Assembly: GCA_031263265.1 (NCBI GenBank)
Contig: JAISGE010000152.1
Location: 1 to 8,714, forward strand
Length of the DNA: 8,714 nt
Source of the DNA: Treponema sp.
GTDB lineage: Bacteria > Spirochaetota > Spirochaetia > Treponematales > Breznakiellaceae
Direction of reading: 5' to 3'
A program made the position numbers and the translations under genes. Of this stretch, positions 1-6,239 are shown one piece after another. Below the pieces are notes generated by a model. It was not told the origin of the DNA, searched no databases, and saw nothing but the letters and a program-made list of their open reading frames with translations. The stretch's first letter is position 1, and every line of letters begins with the position of its first letter.

Positions 1-491
1 AAGCCCACATTAGAAATATCGTCCCTCCAATTAGTCTTGAAACGACTGAAAATACCGTCCGCATCTCGCATCAAGACCGTATATTTATTCCAGTTGTCGT
101 CCCCGATTTGCCCACGAAGGGTGTCGTTCACGAACTTACCCGCTTCGATCTTGAGCTGGGGTATGGGCTTCCACCATACTTCGGCAAAATCGTCAATACC
201 CAGTTTAGCCGCCACAGGGTGTCCAGAAATGACATTGGGATTAAACTGAAGCTTGAAGTTAAGCCCCACCTGCTCGGTATCGTTAGTGGCGGTTACCCCG
301 ATCCTCGCCCGGGGTGCATCGCTACCACCGTTCCTCCCCACACCGGCTCCAACCAGGGTATCTCCATCGTCTGGGTCGATAACCTGAAGCGGCATCACCA
401 CCGCATCAAACTGGCCGCTTACGGTAACTTCCGCAAACCCGGCTCCTGCTAACACAACCAGCCCAACCGCAAGAGCAATGAACTTTTTCAT
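1..491 (-). CDS. Exported, probably outer-membrane (porin-like) protein, N-terminal part
   Basis: Read on the minus strand from the ATG at 491-489, 163 codons are open to the window edge, so the C-terminus is missing. The product starts with a clear signal peptide: MKK, a hydrophobic stretch (FIALAVGLVVLAGAG), then FAEV, with cleavage likely after Ala. The mature part begins VTVSGQFDAVV and continues with alternating polar/hydrophobic segments, Asp/Asn/Gly-rich turns and aromatic residues (for example EVWWKP), as expected for a beta-barrel outer-membrane protein. The start is well supported by a strong Shine-Dalgarno AAGGAGGAAC just upstream (about 493-502). A 7-codon ORF (511-488, MSFKEEL) overlaps the start as ATGA and contains this Shine-Dalgarno, which may be chance. 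The exact family is not recognised; porin-like is an inference from signal peptide and composition. The leader carries a terminator, a hairpin and a poly-G run (separate entries), which suggests controlled expression. Confidence 0.8.
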   Translation of the reverse strand, partial: MKKFIALAVGLVVLAGAGFAEVTVSGQFDAVVMPLQVIDPDDGDTLVGAGVGRNGGSDAPRARIGVTATNDTEQVGLNFKLQFNPNVISGHPVAAKLGIDDFAEVWWKPIPQLKIEAGKFVNDTLRGQIGDDNWNKYTVLMRDADGIFSRFKTNWRDDISNVG

Positions 492-516
492 AGTTCCTCC
501 TTAAAACTCATACCGC

Positions 517-547
517 GAGGAGACAGTCAACGACTGTCTAACTCCTC
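517..547 (-). promoter_or_regulatory. Leader hairpin before the outer-membrane gene
   Basis: A perfect inverted repeat, AGACAGTC (521-528) and GACTGTCT (532-539) with a 3-base loop, is extended by GAGGAG (517-522) against CTCCTC (542-547) with a small bulge. On the minus strand this lies in the 5' leader, about 26 bases before the start codon. One arm contains AAGGAGGAG, a second Shine-Dalgarno-like sequence, which the hairpin would bury. It could stabilise the mRNA, act as an operator or modulate ribosome access; the sequence does not decide between these. Confidence 0.5.
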
Positions 548-562
548 CTTGGTGGTATTTAT

Positions 563-613
563 AAAAAATGAGGACCCCGTCTATCCGTGCCGCGGACAGA
601 TCAGGGCCCTCAT
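563..613 (-). terminator. Intrinsic terminator in the leader of the outer-membrane gene
   Basis: On the minus strand, ATGAGGGCCC (613-604) pairs with GGGTCCTCAT (577-568) and TCTGTCCG (600-593) with CGGATAGA (587-580), closing a 5-base loop. This gives 18 pairs, followed at once by six U (568-563, sharing the last arm base). Two of the pairs are G-U when read on the minus strand but A-C mismatches on the plus strand, so the structure belongs to minus-strand RNA. No minus-strand gene lies to its right that would need terminating, so it is either an attenuator in the leader of the outer-membrane gene or the end of a short separate RNA. Confidence 0.75.
581..613 (-). CDS. Possible 10-residue leader peptide overlapping the terminator
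   Basis: On the minus strand the sequence CACAGGAAGAAAT places a good Shine-Dalgarno (AGGAAG) 5-6 bases before an ATG at 613-611. The frame reads MRALICPRHG and stops at TAG (583-581). The whole ORF lies within the terminator hairpin, starting at the first base of its 5' arm and stopping in its 3' arm, so a translating ribosome would prevent the hairpin from folding. Leader peptides of this sort are known from attenuation systems. There is no run of one amino acid to suggest a sensed ligand, and an ORF this short could occur by chance. Confidence 0.25.
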   Translation of the reverse strand: MRALICPRHG

Positions 614-656
614 ATTTCTTCCTGTGAAAAAGATATATCAAAGAGAATAATTCAAT

Positions 657-685
657 ACTATATAACGAAATTACAGGGGGGGGGG
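657..685 (-). promoter_or_regulatory. Candidate minus-strand promoter with poly-C over the -35 position
   Basis: On the minus strand, TATAGT (662-657) within TTATATAGTAT is a good -10 match (5 of 6). With a 17-base spacer the -35 hexamer would fall at 685-680, which lies wholly in the C tract, so no normal -35 exists. Transcription would begin near 650 and pass through the terminator at 613-563 before the outer-membrane gene. A second -10-like TATAAA (563-558) lies just past the terminator and is an alternative start for that gene, although it also lacks a clear -35. Confidence 0.35.
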
Positions 686-696
686 GGGGGGGGGGG
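676..696. repeat. Homopolymer run of 21 G
   Basis: Twenty-one consecutive G on the plus strand (C on the minus strand), flanked by AT-rich sequence (TTACA before, TATTG after). Such a run is far outside chance expectation in this sequence. Runs of this kind change length by slipped-strand mispairing and in several bacteria, including tpr genes of T. pallidum and porin genes of Neisseria, they sit near promoters and switch expression. Here the run lies upstream of an outer-membrane-type gene. Run length in an assembly may be inexact. Confidence 0.95.
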
Positions 697-882
697 TATT
701 GAAATAATTAACGATACACTGCTTCAGCAATTTCATCAAAACACCCTTACCGTTTTTTGAGCTTTTCCCAAGGATTGCTCTGGATAATGCTCTCTTATCC
801 TATACCTACCTGATCCACCTGTCAAGAGGTATATTATGGAAACCAACGTAAACGCCGATGCCTGGGTAATACAGCCCTTAGC
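697..882. other. Rest of the gene-free divergent region
   Basis: This stretch between the G run and the lysS promoter holds no tRNA, no recognised riboswitch and no long ORF. Visible details are GATAAT (783-788), a -10-like hexamer without a well-spaced -35, and a 7-base inverted repeat TATACCT (801-807) / AGGTATA (827-833) with a 19-base spacer, whose right arm overlaps the Shine-Dalgarno of the small ORF at 836. Confidence 0.5.
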
Positions 883-913
883 TAGTCATAGCCAAAGCCT
901 TTTTATATACTAA
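836..913 (+). CDS. Candidate 25-residue small ORF upstream of lysS
   Basis: An ATG at 836 opens 25 codons to TAA at 911-913, beginning METNVNADAWV and ending SLFIY. AAGAGGT (824-830) lies 5 bases before the ATG and could serve as ribosome binding site; it is partly covered by the right arm of the inverted repeat 801-833. The ORF ends inside the candidate -10 of lysS. The peptide is not recognised and has no obvious transmembrane or toxin character. It may be a chance ORF or a leftover of a longer gene. Confidence 0.2.
   Translation: METNVNADAWVIQPLASHSQSLFIY
883..911 (+). promoter_or_regulatory. Candidate lysS promoter
   Basis: TAGTCA (883-888, 4 of 6 matches to the -35 consensus) is separated by 17 bases from TATACT (906-911, 5 of 6 matches to the -10). 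Transcription would begin near 918 and leave a short, A-rich leader of about 40 bases before lysS. It is the best-spaced pair in the region, but unproven. Confidence 0.45.
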
Positions 914-958
914 AGAGCCAGTTTCAAAACAGAAAAGAAAAACGGGGAGATGGAGCAG

Positions 959-2554
959 ATGAAGAAGAAGTATGAGCATTGGGCCGATGAGACCGCAGCA
1001 AAGATAATCAGGGAAAAGGGGGAGAAGGAACGGTATACCTGCGCTTCAGGGATCACCCCTTCCGGGACCGTGCATATCGGTAATTTCAGGGAGATTATCT
1101 CGGTAGACCTGGTAGCCCGTGCCCTGCGAGACCAGGGTAAACAGGTGCGGTTTATCTATTCCTGGGACGATTACGATGTGTTCAGGAAAGTGCCTCAGAA
1201 TATGCCCAAACAGGAAGAACTCAACGCCTGTCTCCGCTTTCCCATTACGATGGTACCGGACCCTTGGGAACGGGATGAGAGTTATGCCCGGCATCATGAG
1301 GTGGACGTGGAAACCCTGCTTCCCTTGGTGGGGATCTACCCTGAGTATATTTATCAGGCCCAGCGATACCGGGCTTCCCAGTATGCTCAAGGGATCCGTA
1401 CGGCCCTAGAACACCGGGAAACCCTAAAAAAAATTCTCGATGCTTTTCGGGATGAAGAGCACAAGATCCAGGGGGATTGGTGGCCGGTCAGCGTGTTTTG
1501 TGAACAGTGTAACCGGGATGAAACCGAGGTGGATGCCTGGGACGGGGAGTGGGGCTTGACTTATCACTGTACCTGTTGCGGCTATACGGAAACCCTCGAC
1601 CTCAGGAGGACCAGGGGAGCCAAGCTCGGCTGGCGGGTGGACTGGCCCATGCGCTGGGAATACGAAAAAGTTGATTTTGAACCTGCCGGTAAGGATCATC
1701 ATAGTCAGGGTGGGTCTTTTGACACGGCCCGGCGTGTATGCAAAGAGGTGTATGCCTGGGATGCCCCGGTAAGTTTCCGCTATGACTTCATCGGCATCAA
1801 AGGTTCCCCGGGAAAGATGTCCAGTTCTTTGGGCAAGGTGATCACCCTGGAGGATCTGCTGCGGGTGTACACCCCGGAACTGGTTCGCTTTCTCTTTGCC
1901 GGTACGCGGCCTAACACGGAGTTTACCATATCCTTTGATCTGGATGTGATTAAGCTCTATGAAGATTATGACCGGATCGAGCGGATTGCCTGGAAAAGCG
2001 AAGCAGCCAAGGATGAGGAGACGTTTCAGAAGGCAAGGCGGATCTACGAACTCTCCCAAGTAGGGGCTGTACCTGAGCGTATGCCCTACCAGGTCCCTTT
2101 CAGGCATCTGTGCAACCTGATCCAGATCGCGGACGGGGATCTGGAAAAGACCATTGCGGGACTGGCAGGGGTTCAGCCCGAGCAGCTTCCGGCCCTCAAG
2201 AGCCGGTGCCGCTGCGCGCGCTATTGGATCGAGGCATGTGCACCTGAAGATTTTCGTTTTAAGCTCCGTTCACCAGGAGAACCAGGGGATACACCTGCGG
2301 AACTGGGAGCCGCAGAAATCCGGGCATTGCGGGAGCTTCGTGACCGGGTCATTGCCCATATCCAGGACTTCGCCGATGACAAATCCTGTGCAGAGGCGAT
2401 GTATCAGGTGGCCCAGGATACCGGGATAGAGGGCAAGGTGCTATTCCGGGCAAGCTACCAGGCCCTTATCGGCAAAGACCAGGGACCCCGGCTTGCCACC
2501 TTTCTTCGGTCTATTGATAAAGATCGGCTCTTGGGAATTCTTGCCGCCTATTAA
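959..2554 (+). CDS. lysS: Lysyl-tRNA synthetase, class I (LysRS1)
   Basis: Attaches lysine to tRNA-Lys in the cytoplasm using ATP. Numbering from an in-frame ATG at 950, the Rossmann catalytic domain carries the HIGH-type motif HIGN (residues 42-45, within SGTVHIGNFRE) and the KMSKS-type motif KMSSS (289-293), the two signatures of class I synthetases. The paired cysteines C184/C187 and C207/C209/C210 look like a metal-binding insertion. The C-terminal part, from about residue 330, is the helical anticodon-binding region. Length (about 530 residues) is normal. Most bacteria use the unrelated class II LysRS; the class I form is typical of archaea, spirochaetes and some alphaproteobacteria. The start at 959 (MKKKYEHW) is preferred over 950 because GGGGAG (944-949) abuts the ATG at 950 but is 9 bases from the one at 959. 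The gene stands alone and ends tail-to-tail against moaC. Confidence 0.95.
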   Translation: MKKKYEHWADETAAKIIREKGEKERYTCASGITPSGTVHIGNFREIISVDLVARALRDQGKQVRFIYSWDDYDVFRKVPQNMPKQEELNACLRFPITMVPDPWERDESYARHHEVDVETLLPLVGIYPEYIYQAQRYRASQYAQGIRTALEHRETLKKILDAFRDEEHKIQGDWWPVSVFCEQCNRDETEVDAWDGEWGLTYHCTCCGYTETLDLRRTRGAKLGWRVDWPMRWEYEKVDFEPAGKDHHSQGGSFDTARRVCKEVYAWDAPVSFRYDFIGIKGSPGKMSSSLGKVITLEDLLRVYTPELVRFLFAGTRPNTEFTISFDLDVIKLYEDYDRIERIAWKSEAAKDEETFQKARRIYELSQVGAVPERMPYQVPFRHLCNLIQIADGDLEKTIAGLAGVQPEQLPALKSRCRCARYWIEACAPEDFRFKLRSPGEPGDTPAELGAAEIRALRELRDRVIAHIQDFADDKSCAEAMYQVAQDTGIEGKVLFRASYQALIGKDQGPRLATFLRSIDKDRLLGILAAY

Positions 2555-3081
2555 GCCCAGGCTGAGCCCTCGTCCTGGGGTCTTTCCCGGAGAAAATGCC
2601 CGCTCTTGCCGCCGGATTTTTCCCAAAGCTGGATTGCACTGATTACCATGCCCCGGTCAATGGCTTTGCACATATCGTAAATGGTAAGCAAGGCCACGGA
2701 TACGCCGGTGAGGGCCTCGATTTCTGCGCCGGTTTTACCGGAAAGATGTACGGTACAGACCGCCTCGATACACGGTTGGGACCCATCCCCGGCAGGGCCT
2801 GGTTCCGGCAAGGTGAAGTCTATCTTACAGGAATCAAAAACCAGGGGGTGGCACAGGGGGATAAGTTCTGCAGTTTTTTTGGCTGCCATGATGCCGGCAA
2901 TCCGGGCCACTGCGAGCACGTCCCCTTTTCGGGCGCTCCCCTGCTGAATAGCCTTGAGGGTTTCCTGGTTTACCATGATATGCCCTTTGGCCTGGGCCAT
3001 ACGGCGGCTGCTATTTTTAGCGGAGACATCTACCATGACGGCATTGCCTTGAGAATCAAAATGGGTAAGTCCTTGTTCCAT
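2551..3081 (-). CDS. moaC: Cyclic pyranopterin monophosphate synthase MoaC
   Basis: Second step of molybdenum cofactor synthesis: together with MoaA it converts GTP to cyclic pyranopterin monophosphate, in the cytoplasm. The 176-residue product is recognisable end to end: LTHFDSQGNAVMVDVS at the N-terminus, KGDVLAVARIAGIMAAKKT (52-70), LIPLCHP (73-79), GKTGAEIEALTGVSVALLTI (from 115) and DRGMVISAIQLWEKSGGKSG (from 142). The catalytic residues of the family are present: K52, H78, E120, D136 and K139, the last three shifted by eight relative to E. coli through a short Pro/Gly-rich insertion around 92-103. The start (ATG at 3081-3079) gives the usual N-terminus; the ribosome binding site (AGAGAG) is weak. 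The last ten residues extend beyond the conserved end. No other moa or moe gene is in the window, so partners must lie elsewhere. Its TAA stop shares TTAA with that of lysS. Confidence 0.96.
   Translation of the reverse strand: MEQGLTHFDSQGNAVMVDVSAKNSSRRMAQAKGHIMVNQETLKAIQQGSARKGDVLAVARIAGIMAAKKTAELIPLCHPLVFDSCKIDFTLPEPGPAGDGSQPCIEAVCTVHLSGKTGAEIEALTGVSVALLTIYDMCKAIDRGMVISAIQLWEKSGGKSGHFLRERPQDEGSAWA
2556..2579 (+). terminator. Possible weak terminator hairpin after lysS
   Basis: CCCAGG (2556-2561) and CCTGGG (2574-2579) can form a 6-pair stem with a 12-base loop starting two bases after the lysS stop, followed by GTCTTT. The U run is poor, and the sequence is also the 3' end of moaC on the other strand, so it may simply reflect coding constraint. 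Confidence 0.3.
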
Positions 3082-3118
3082 AGGATTTCTCTCTTGTGTA
3101 TAGGTTTTCTAGGTGCAT

Positions 3119-3135
3119 GGTACGCTTTCAGTACC
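3119..3135. repeat. Short inverted repeat in the moaC / STAND gene divergent region
   Basis: GGTAC (3119-3123) and GTACC (3131-3135) flank a 7-base loop, about 40 bases upstream of moaC and 90 bases upstream of the gene at 3227. It could be an operator or a leader hairpin for moaC; the arms are short and could be chance. Confidence 0.3.
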
Positions 3136-3174
3136 GAAAAAAGCAAGCCTTACCGTAAGATGCCATCCCAAACA

Positions 3175-3204
3175 TTGCGTCATAAAGGGTCTTAATAGTA
3201 TACT
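3175..3204 (+). promoter_or_regulatory. Candidate promoter for the STAND ATPase gene
   Basis: TTGCGT (3175-3180) lies 18 bases before TATACT (3199-3204), which matches the -10 consensus in 5 of 6 positions. The -35 match is only partial. Transcription would start near 3211, just before or within the AGGACAGG ribosome binding site, so the leader would be very short. Confidence 0.35.
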
Positions 3205-3226
3205 CAGATAGGACAGGTTTAGAAAT

Positions 3227-6073
3227 ATGATACAGGTGTTATTTTTTTTGCGGTTTAAACCCCAGCTTCGCCGTACCAGGCCCGAATTAACCTTTCAATT
3301 AGAAAAAGCCGTTAGTACCGCGCTTGAGGCTTCTGGTGGGAAAGTTGAACAGAACTACCGGATCATCGCCGGATACTTTGACGAACATGCCCTGGGAATC
3401 TGGCTTAATATCATTACCCTATTGGAAGGAATCATCGCCTTACTGGATTCGGTTGATGCAGAATTATACGGATATTCCTTAATCATCAGTGAAAATATTG
3501 AAGATTATGAACAGGGACGGATTGGCAGCAGCCTTGCGACCAAACCAGGGAACACCAGAATCTGGTGTTCCACCCCGATTCAGCCTCTCCTCAGTCCTTA
3601 TGTAGAATTTGAAGCAAATCTCCTTAAAGTCCCGGAGCTTGCCCGATTTACCCCTGATGAAGACGAAGGCTATGTCCAGGTCAAGTATCTGGGAGCTTCG
3701 AGCAAACCGGATTCCCTGTCTACCGGTGGGTCTATGAGTCCTGCTATCCAGGATCGCTTCATACTTCAGGACAAAATTCTGCACATTATCAAGTACGGCG
3801 TGGCGCGGAATGTGATCTTGGTAGGCCCTGCATTCATGGGAAAACGGGCCGGGCTGTACCGTTTTTGCGCAGAGACCCTGGGGGATATTCCCCCGCTGAT
3901 TCTCCGTTTCGGTTCCCGGAAAAATCTGGGGTATCTAGGGGATATGCTCAGTCCGCATATTCGGCGGCTTATGGAAGGGCATCTCGAGGCTAAACAACTG
4001 GAGGAATTGGATGGGTTACAGGCCGCCCTGTTTCGTGAACGCCTCATGGATGAATATTCAGGTTATTTACTTCAGAAGGGAAAGCTTTTCTTTACCAACC
4101 TGATCCTGGCTTATAACGTCATGATGCAGCACTGGAAATTACCGGTTATGCTTATCCTTGAGGACATCAATAACGCGGATGACACCATGACCCAGTTGGT
4201 GCTGGACGTTTCTAAGGCCCTGGAGCATAAAACAGAACTGCACATCTACGGTATCTATTCCTATGAAACCACGGCAAAAGACATTGACCGGCATTTGCAA
4301 TGCTGGGAAGGGATTTTCCCCAAGACCTTGCGGTTTCCTCCTGAATATTACCCTGCCCCAACAATGCCGGACCTGTCCTTGGACTTATGGGAAGTAGCCT
4401 ATACCGCAAGCCTGTTAAAGCCCTATTTTCCTGGTTTTCTCTTTCCCAAGCTGTTTGAAGAGGAAGAAAGTACGGCAGCTATGGCCCTCCGTGCCTTTAC
4501 CATGCTTTTCCAACGAGGGGTTATTGATTGTATCGACGATCCAATGCCGCGGATACCTCATTTTACCCGCCTTGCGGAAGCTTGGCTTGGGGAGCGGACA
4601 GGGTATATCCGCTACTTCGTCAGGAACCGTATATTAGCCTGGGTGTGGCAGGGAAAACTGCGTTCCTGTTTTGGTATGATTGAGATTTTGGCTGCATTGG
4701 GTGGACGAGGGGATGATGGGCTTGTTTTAAACGCAATTTATGGGGATGTGATGAGCGGAACCTATCACGGGATAGAACAGGCCATCAAGGAAGACCGCTT
4801 TGGGATCTTGGTAGGTACTGATAAAGGGCCTACCCTGTTTTATATTTTTACCACCCTCAAGGCCCTTATCCATGGGAATGAAGGAGAAATCAGAGAAGCC
4901 TTCACCATGCCGGTTCCCCTGGGTATCACCTTTTCCGGGCATAGGATTCACATCCTGGTCAACCTTACCTGTTATTATCTTGGGATCAAGAACTTGGATA
5001 CTGCCTTGGAAATCGTAAAGGAAGCCATGCTCATAGGGCAAAGACAAAAACAGGGTATCACCCGAGTGTACCGTTTATTTGCCCTGGTGAACCTGGCGAG
5101 GCAACAGATAAGAGACGCCTTAGATTATATATCCTTTGCGGTTGAAAACGCCGAATGGCTGAGGCAATTTGATATCTTGACGGTGTCCGCGTATTATGCT
5201 GCTAGTATCCAGTTCCTGTTCGGGAATCTTTCCTGGGCTGAACAGTTGGCCCTCAAGGCGGAACAGGCTGCTATAAGCTCAGGACAATCTGACTGGCGGG
5301 ATCGGATTCGGTTTTTCCGGGGAAAAATCCGGTTTGAGATAGGGTCTTATCAGGAGGCCCTGGATATTTTTAAGGCCCTCAAGGAAAATCCTGCAGGTTC
5401 TGTATCCCCTGACCAGGAGCAGGTTCTGGATGCCTGGATTTACCGGGCTATGGTATACCTGGGTAAGCGAATACTGAGACCGGTTTCTATGCTCTTAGAC
5501 CGTGCTTCAGGATCGGATCCGGGGCTGGAACTTCCGTCCGCAGCAGCAGATGCCTTTTTGTTTGAGGTTGAGGCTTCTTATATCATGGGAGATTACCAGC
5601 GGACCATTAGTCTGACTGATAGGATACAGCTCCACGTTTCCAGCTCCGTGTTTCTATACACTGAGCGGCCTGACTGGCGCAGCGGCTTTGCCCAATGCGA
5701 GCTGTTACAGGTAGATCCCCAGGCGTTCTGGGAACGGATGCTCCTCACGTATCGGGGACTTGCCCTGTGCCGGCTTCCCTCCCCTCAAGCGAATCAGGAA
5801 AATGACATACAGCGTATCCAGCAATTCATCAGGAACGACTTGCTTCCAGACCAGGATGCCCATGATATATTCTATTTCTATGCCTATTATCGCATACTCC
5901 AGGAATCCAATGCATCTGACATTGATCTCAATACCGCGGTGAGTATCGCTTTTAAGCGGCTGCAGTACCGGGCAAACCGTATCGAAGATATGGATATCCG
6001 CGGGATTTTCCTGCATTTTCATTATTGGAACAATGCCTTAAGTATTGCCGCAAAGGATCATAAGCTGATATAA
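3227..6073 (+). CDS. Large STAND-type ATPase with degenerate cyclase-like N-terminus and TPR-like C-terminus
   Basis: A 948-residue soluble protein of unknown function, probably a signalling or regulatory ATPase. Residues 1-160 follow the layout of a class III nucleotide cyclase homology domain: a first strand (QVLFFLRF, 3-10), a helix, GGKVEQ (37-42), a strand (RIIAGYF), a long helix, YGYSLIIS (81-88), and a segment ATKPGNTRIWCSTPIQPLL reminiscent of the cyclase C-terminal strand-helix. The metal-binding Asp usual in the first strand is absent, so cyclase activity is unlikely. The ATPase part has a P-loop-like GPAFMGKR (200-207), where the usual Ser/Thr after Lys is Arg, and a Walker B LILEDINNAD (309-318), typical of the AAA_16/STAND group. 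From about residue 570 onward there are helical repeats resembling TPRs (for example FEIGSYQEALDIFKAL, near 700). No signal peptide or membrane segment. A T8 run lies at 3242-3249 near the start. The domain assignment is by pattern; overall type is fairly sure, the cyclase relation less so. Confidence 0.7.
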   Translation: MIQVLFFLRFKPQLRRTRPELTFQLEKAVSTALEASGGKVEQNYRIIAGYFDEHALGIWLNIITLLEGIIALLDSVDAELYGYSLIISENIEDYEQGRIGSSLATKPGNTRIWCSTPIQPLLSPYVEFEANLLKVPELARFTPDEDEGYVQVKYLGASSKPDSLSTGGSMSPAIQDRFILQDKILHIIKYGVARNVILVGPAFMGKRAGLYRFCAETLGDIPPLILRFGSRKNLGYLGDMLSPHIRRLMEGHLEAKQLEELDGLQAALFRERLMDEYSGYLLQKGKLFFTNLILAYNVMMQHWKLPVMLILEDINNADDTMTQLVLDVSKALEHKTELHIYGIYSYETTAKDIDRHLQCWEGIFPKTLRFPPEYYPAPTMPDLSLDLWEVAYTASLLKPYFPGFLFPKLFEEEESTAAMALRAFTMLFQRGVIDCIDDPMPRIPHFTRLAEAWLGERTGYIRYFVRNRILAWVWQGKLRSCFGMIEILAALGGRGDDGLVLNAIYGDVMSGTYHGIEQAIKEDRFGILVGTDKGPTLFYIFTTLKALIHGNEGEIREAFTMPVPLGITFSGHRIHILVNLTCYYLGIKNLDTALEIVKEAMLIGQRQKQGITRVYRLFALVNLARQQIRDALDYISFAVENAEWLRQFDILTVSAYYAASIQFLFGNLSWAEQLALKAEQAAISSGQSDWRDRIRFFRGKIRFEIGSYQEALDIFKALKENPAGSVSPDQEQVLDAWIYRAMVYLGKRILRPVSMLLDRASGSDPGLELPSAAADAFLFEVEASYIMGDYQRTISLTDRIQLHVSSSVFLYTERPDWRSGFAQCELLQVDPQAFWERMLLTYRGLALCRLPSPQANQENDIQRIQQFIRNDLLPDQDAHDIFYFYAYYRILQESNASDIDLNTAVSIAFKRLQYRANRIEDMDIRGIFLHFHYWNNALSIAAKDHKLI

Positions 6074-6157
6074 GGGTATCCATGCTATTGGTAAATTGAG
6101 GAAAGCTGATCTTTCGTTTATTCCGGTAAAAAAGTAAAAAAACAGTTATAAAAAATA
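6074..6157 (+). other. AT-rich spacer with possible UP element
   Basis: After the STAND gene stop there is a weak 5-pair hairpin, GAAAG (6101-6105) / CTTTC (6111-6115), followed by GTTTATT, too poor to call a terminator firmly. The stretch from 6127 to 6157 is strongly A-rich, directly upstream of the perfect -35 at 6158, as in an UP element that binds the RNA polymerase alpha subunit. Confidence 0.4.
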
Positions 6158-6186
6158 TTGACATTCATCAATCGGTATTCCATACT
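6158..6186 (+). promoter_or_regulatory. Promoter of the licT operon
   Basis: A perfect -35, TTGACA (6158-6163), is followed after 17 bases by CATACT (6181-6186), a 4-of-6 match to the -10. Transcription would start near 6193, about 17 bases before the RAT element, the usual position for BglG/LicT-controlled leaders. An alternative -10, AATAAT (6187-6192), is too far away (23 bases). Confidence 0.7.
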
Positions 6187-6209
6187 AATAATCAGTAGAA
6201 TCAGTAAGA

Positions 6210-6239
6210 GGATTGTTAGTGGATAGTCCCTACTAGACC
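6210..6239 (+). promoter_or_regulatory. RAT-like ribonucleic antiterminator (LicT/BglG binding hairpin)
   Basis: The 5' half, GGATTGTTA (6210-6218), is identical to the conserved start of RAT sequences bound by LicT/BglG proteins, and the element has about the usual length of 29-30 bases. It folds with TAGT (6217-6220) against ACTA (6232-6235), GGA (6221-6223) against TCC (6227-6229) and outer GG (6210-6211) against CC (6238-6239), leaving the internal loops expected of a RAT. The 3' half (CTACTAGACC) departs from the common GGCAAAACC ending, so the match is partial. It sits between a strong promoter and an intrinsic terminator, directly ahead of a LicT-family gene, which strongly supports the call. 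Confidence 0.75.

Noticed and set aside
108..452. Plus-strand ORF of 114 codons
   Set aside because: It is antisense to the signal-peptide-bearing gene on the minus strand, has no ribosome binding site and its product has no recognisable features.
697..958. tRNA gene or riboswitch before lysS
   Set aside because: No cloverleaf, T-loop signature or known aptamer core was found on either strand.
1424..2107. Minus-strand ORF of 227 codons
   Set aside because: It lies antisense to the conserved core of lysS, is rich in Pro/Gly/His as expected of a shadow frame, and lacks a start context.
2450..2500. Inverted repeat GGCAAGC / GCTTGCC near the end of lysS
   Set aside because: The arms are separated by more than 30 bases inside the coding sequence, with no T run after them; no reason to see it as a terminator.
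2596..3195. Plus-strand ORF of 199 codons
   Set aside because: It is antisense to moaC over almost its whole length; moaC is unmistakable by its motifs and catalytic residues.
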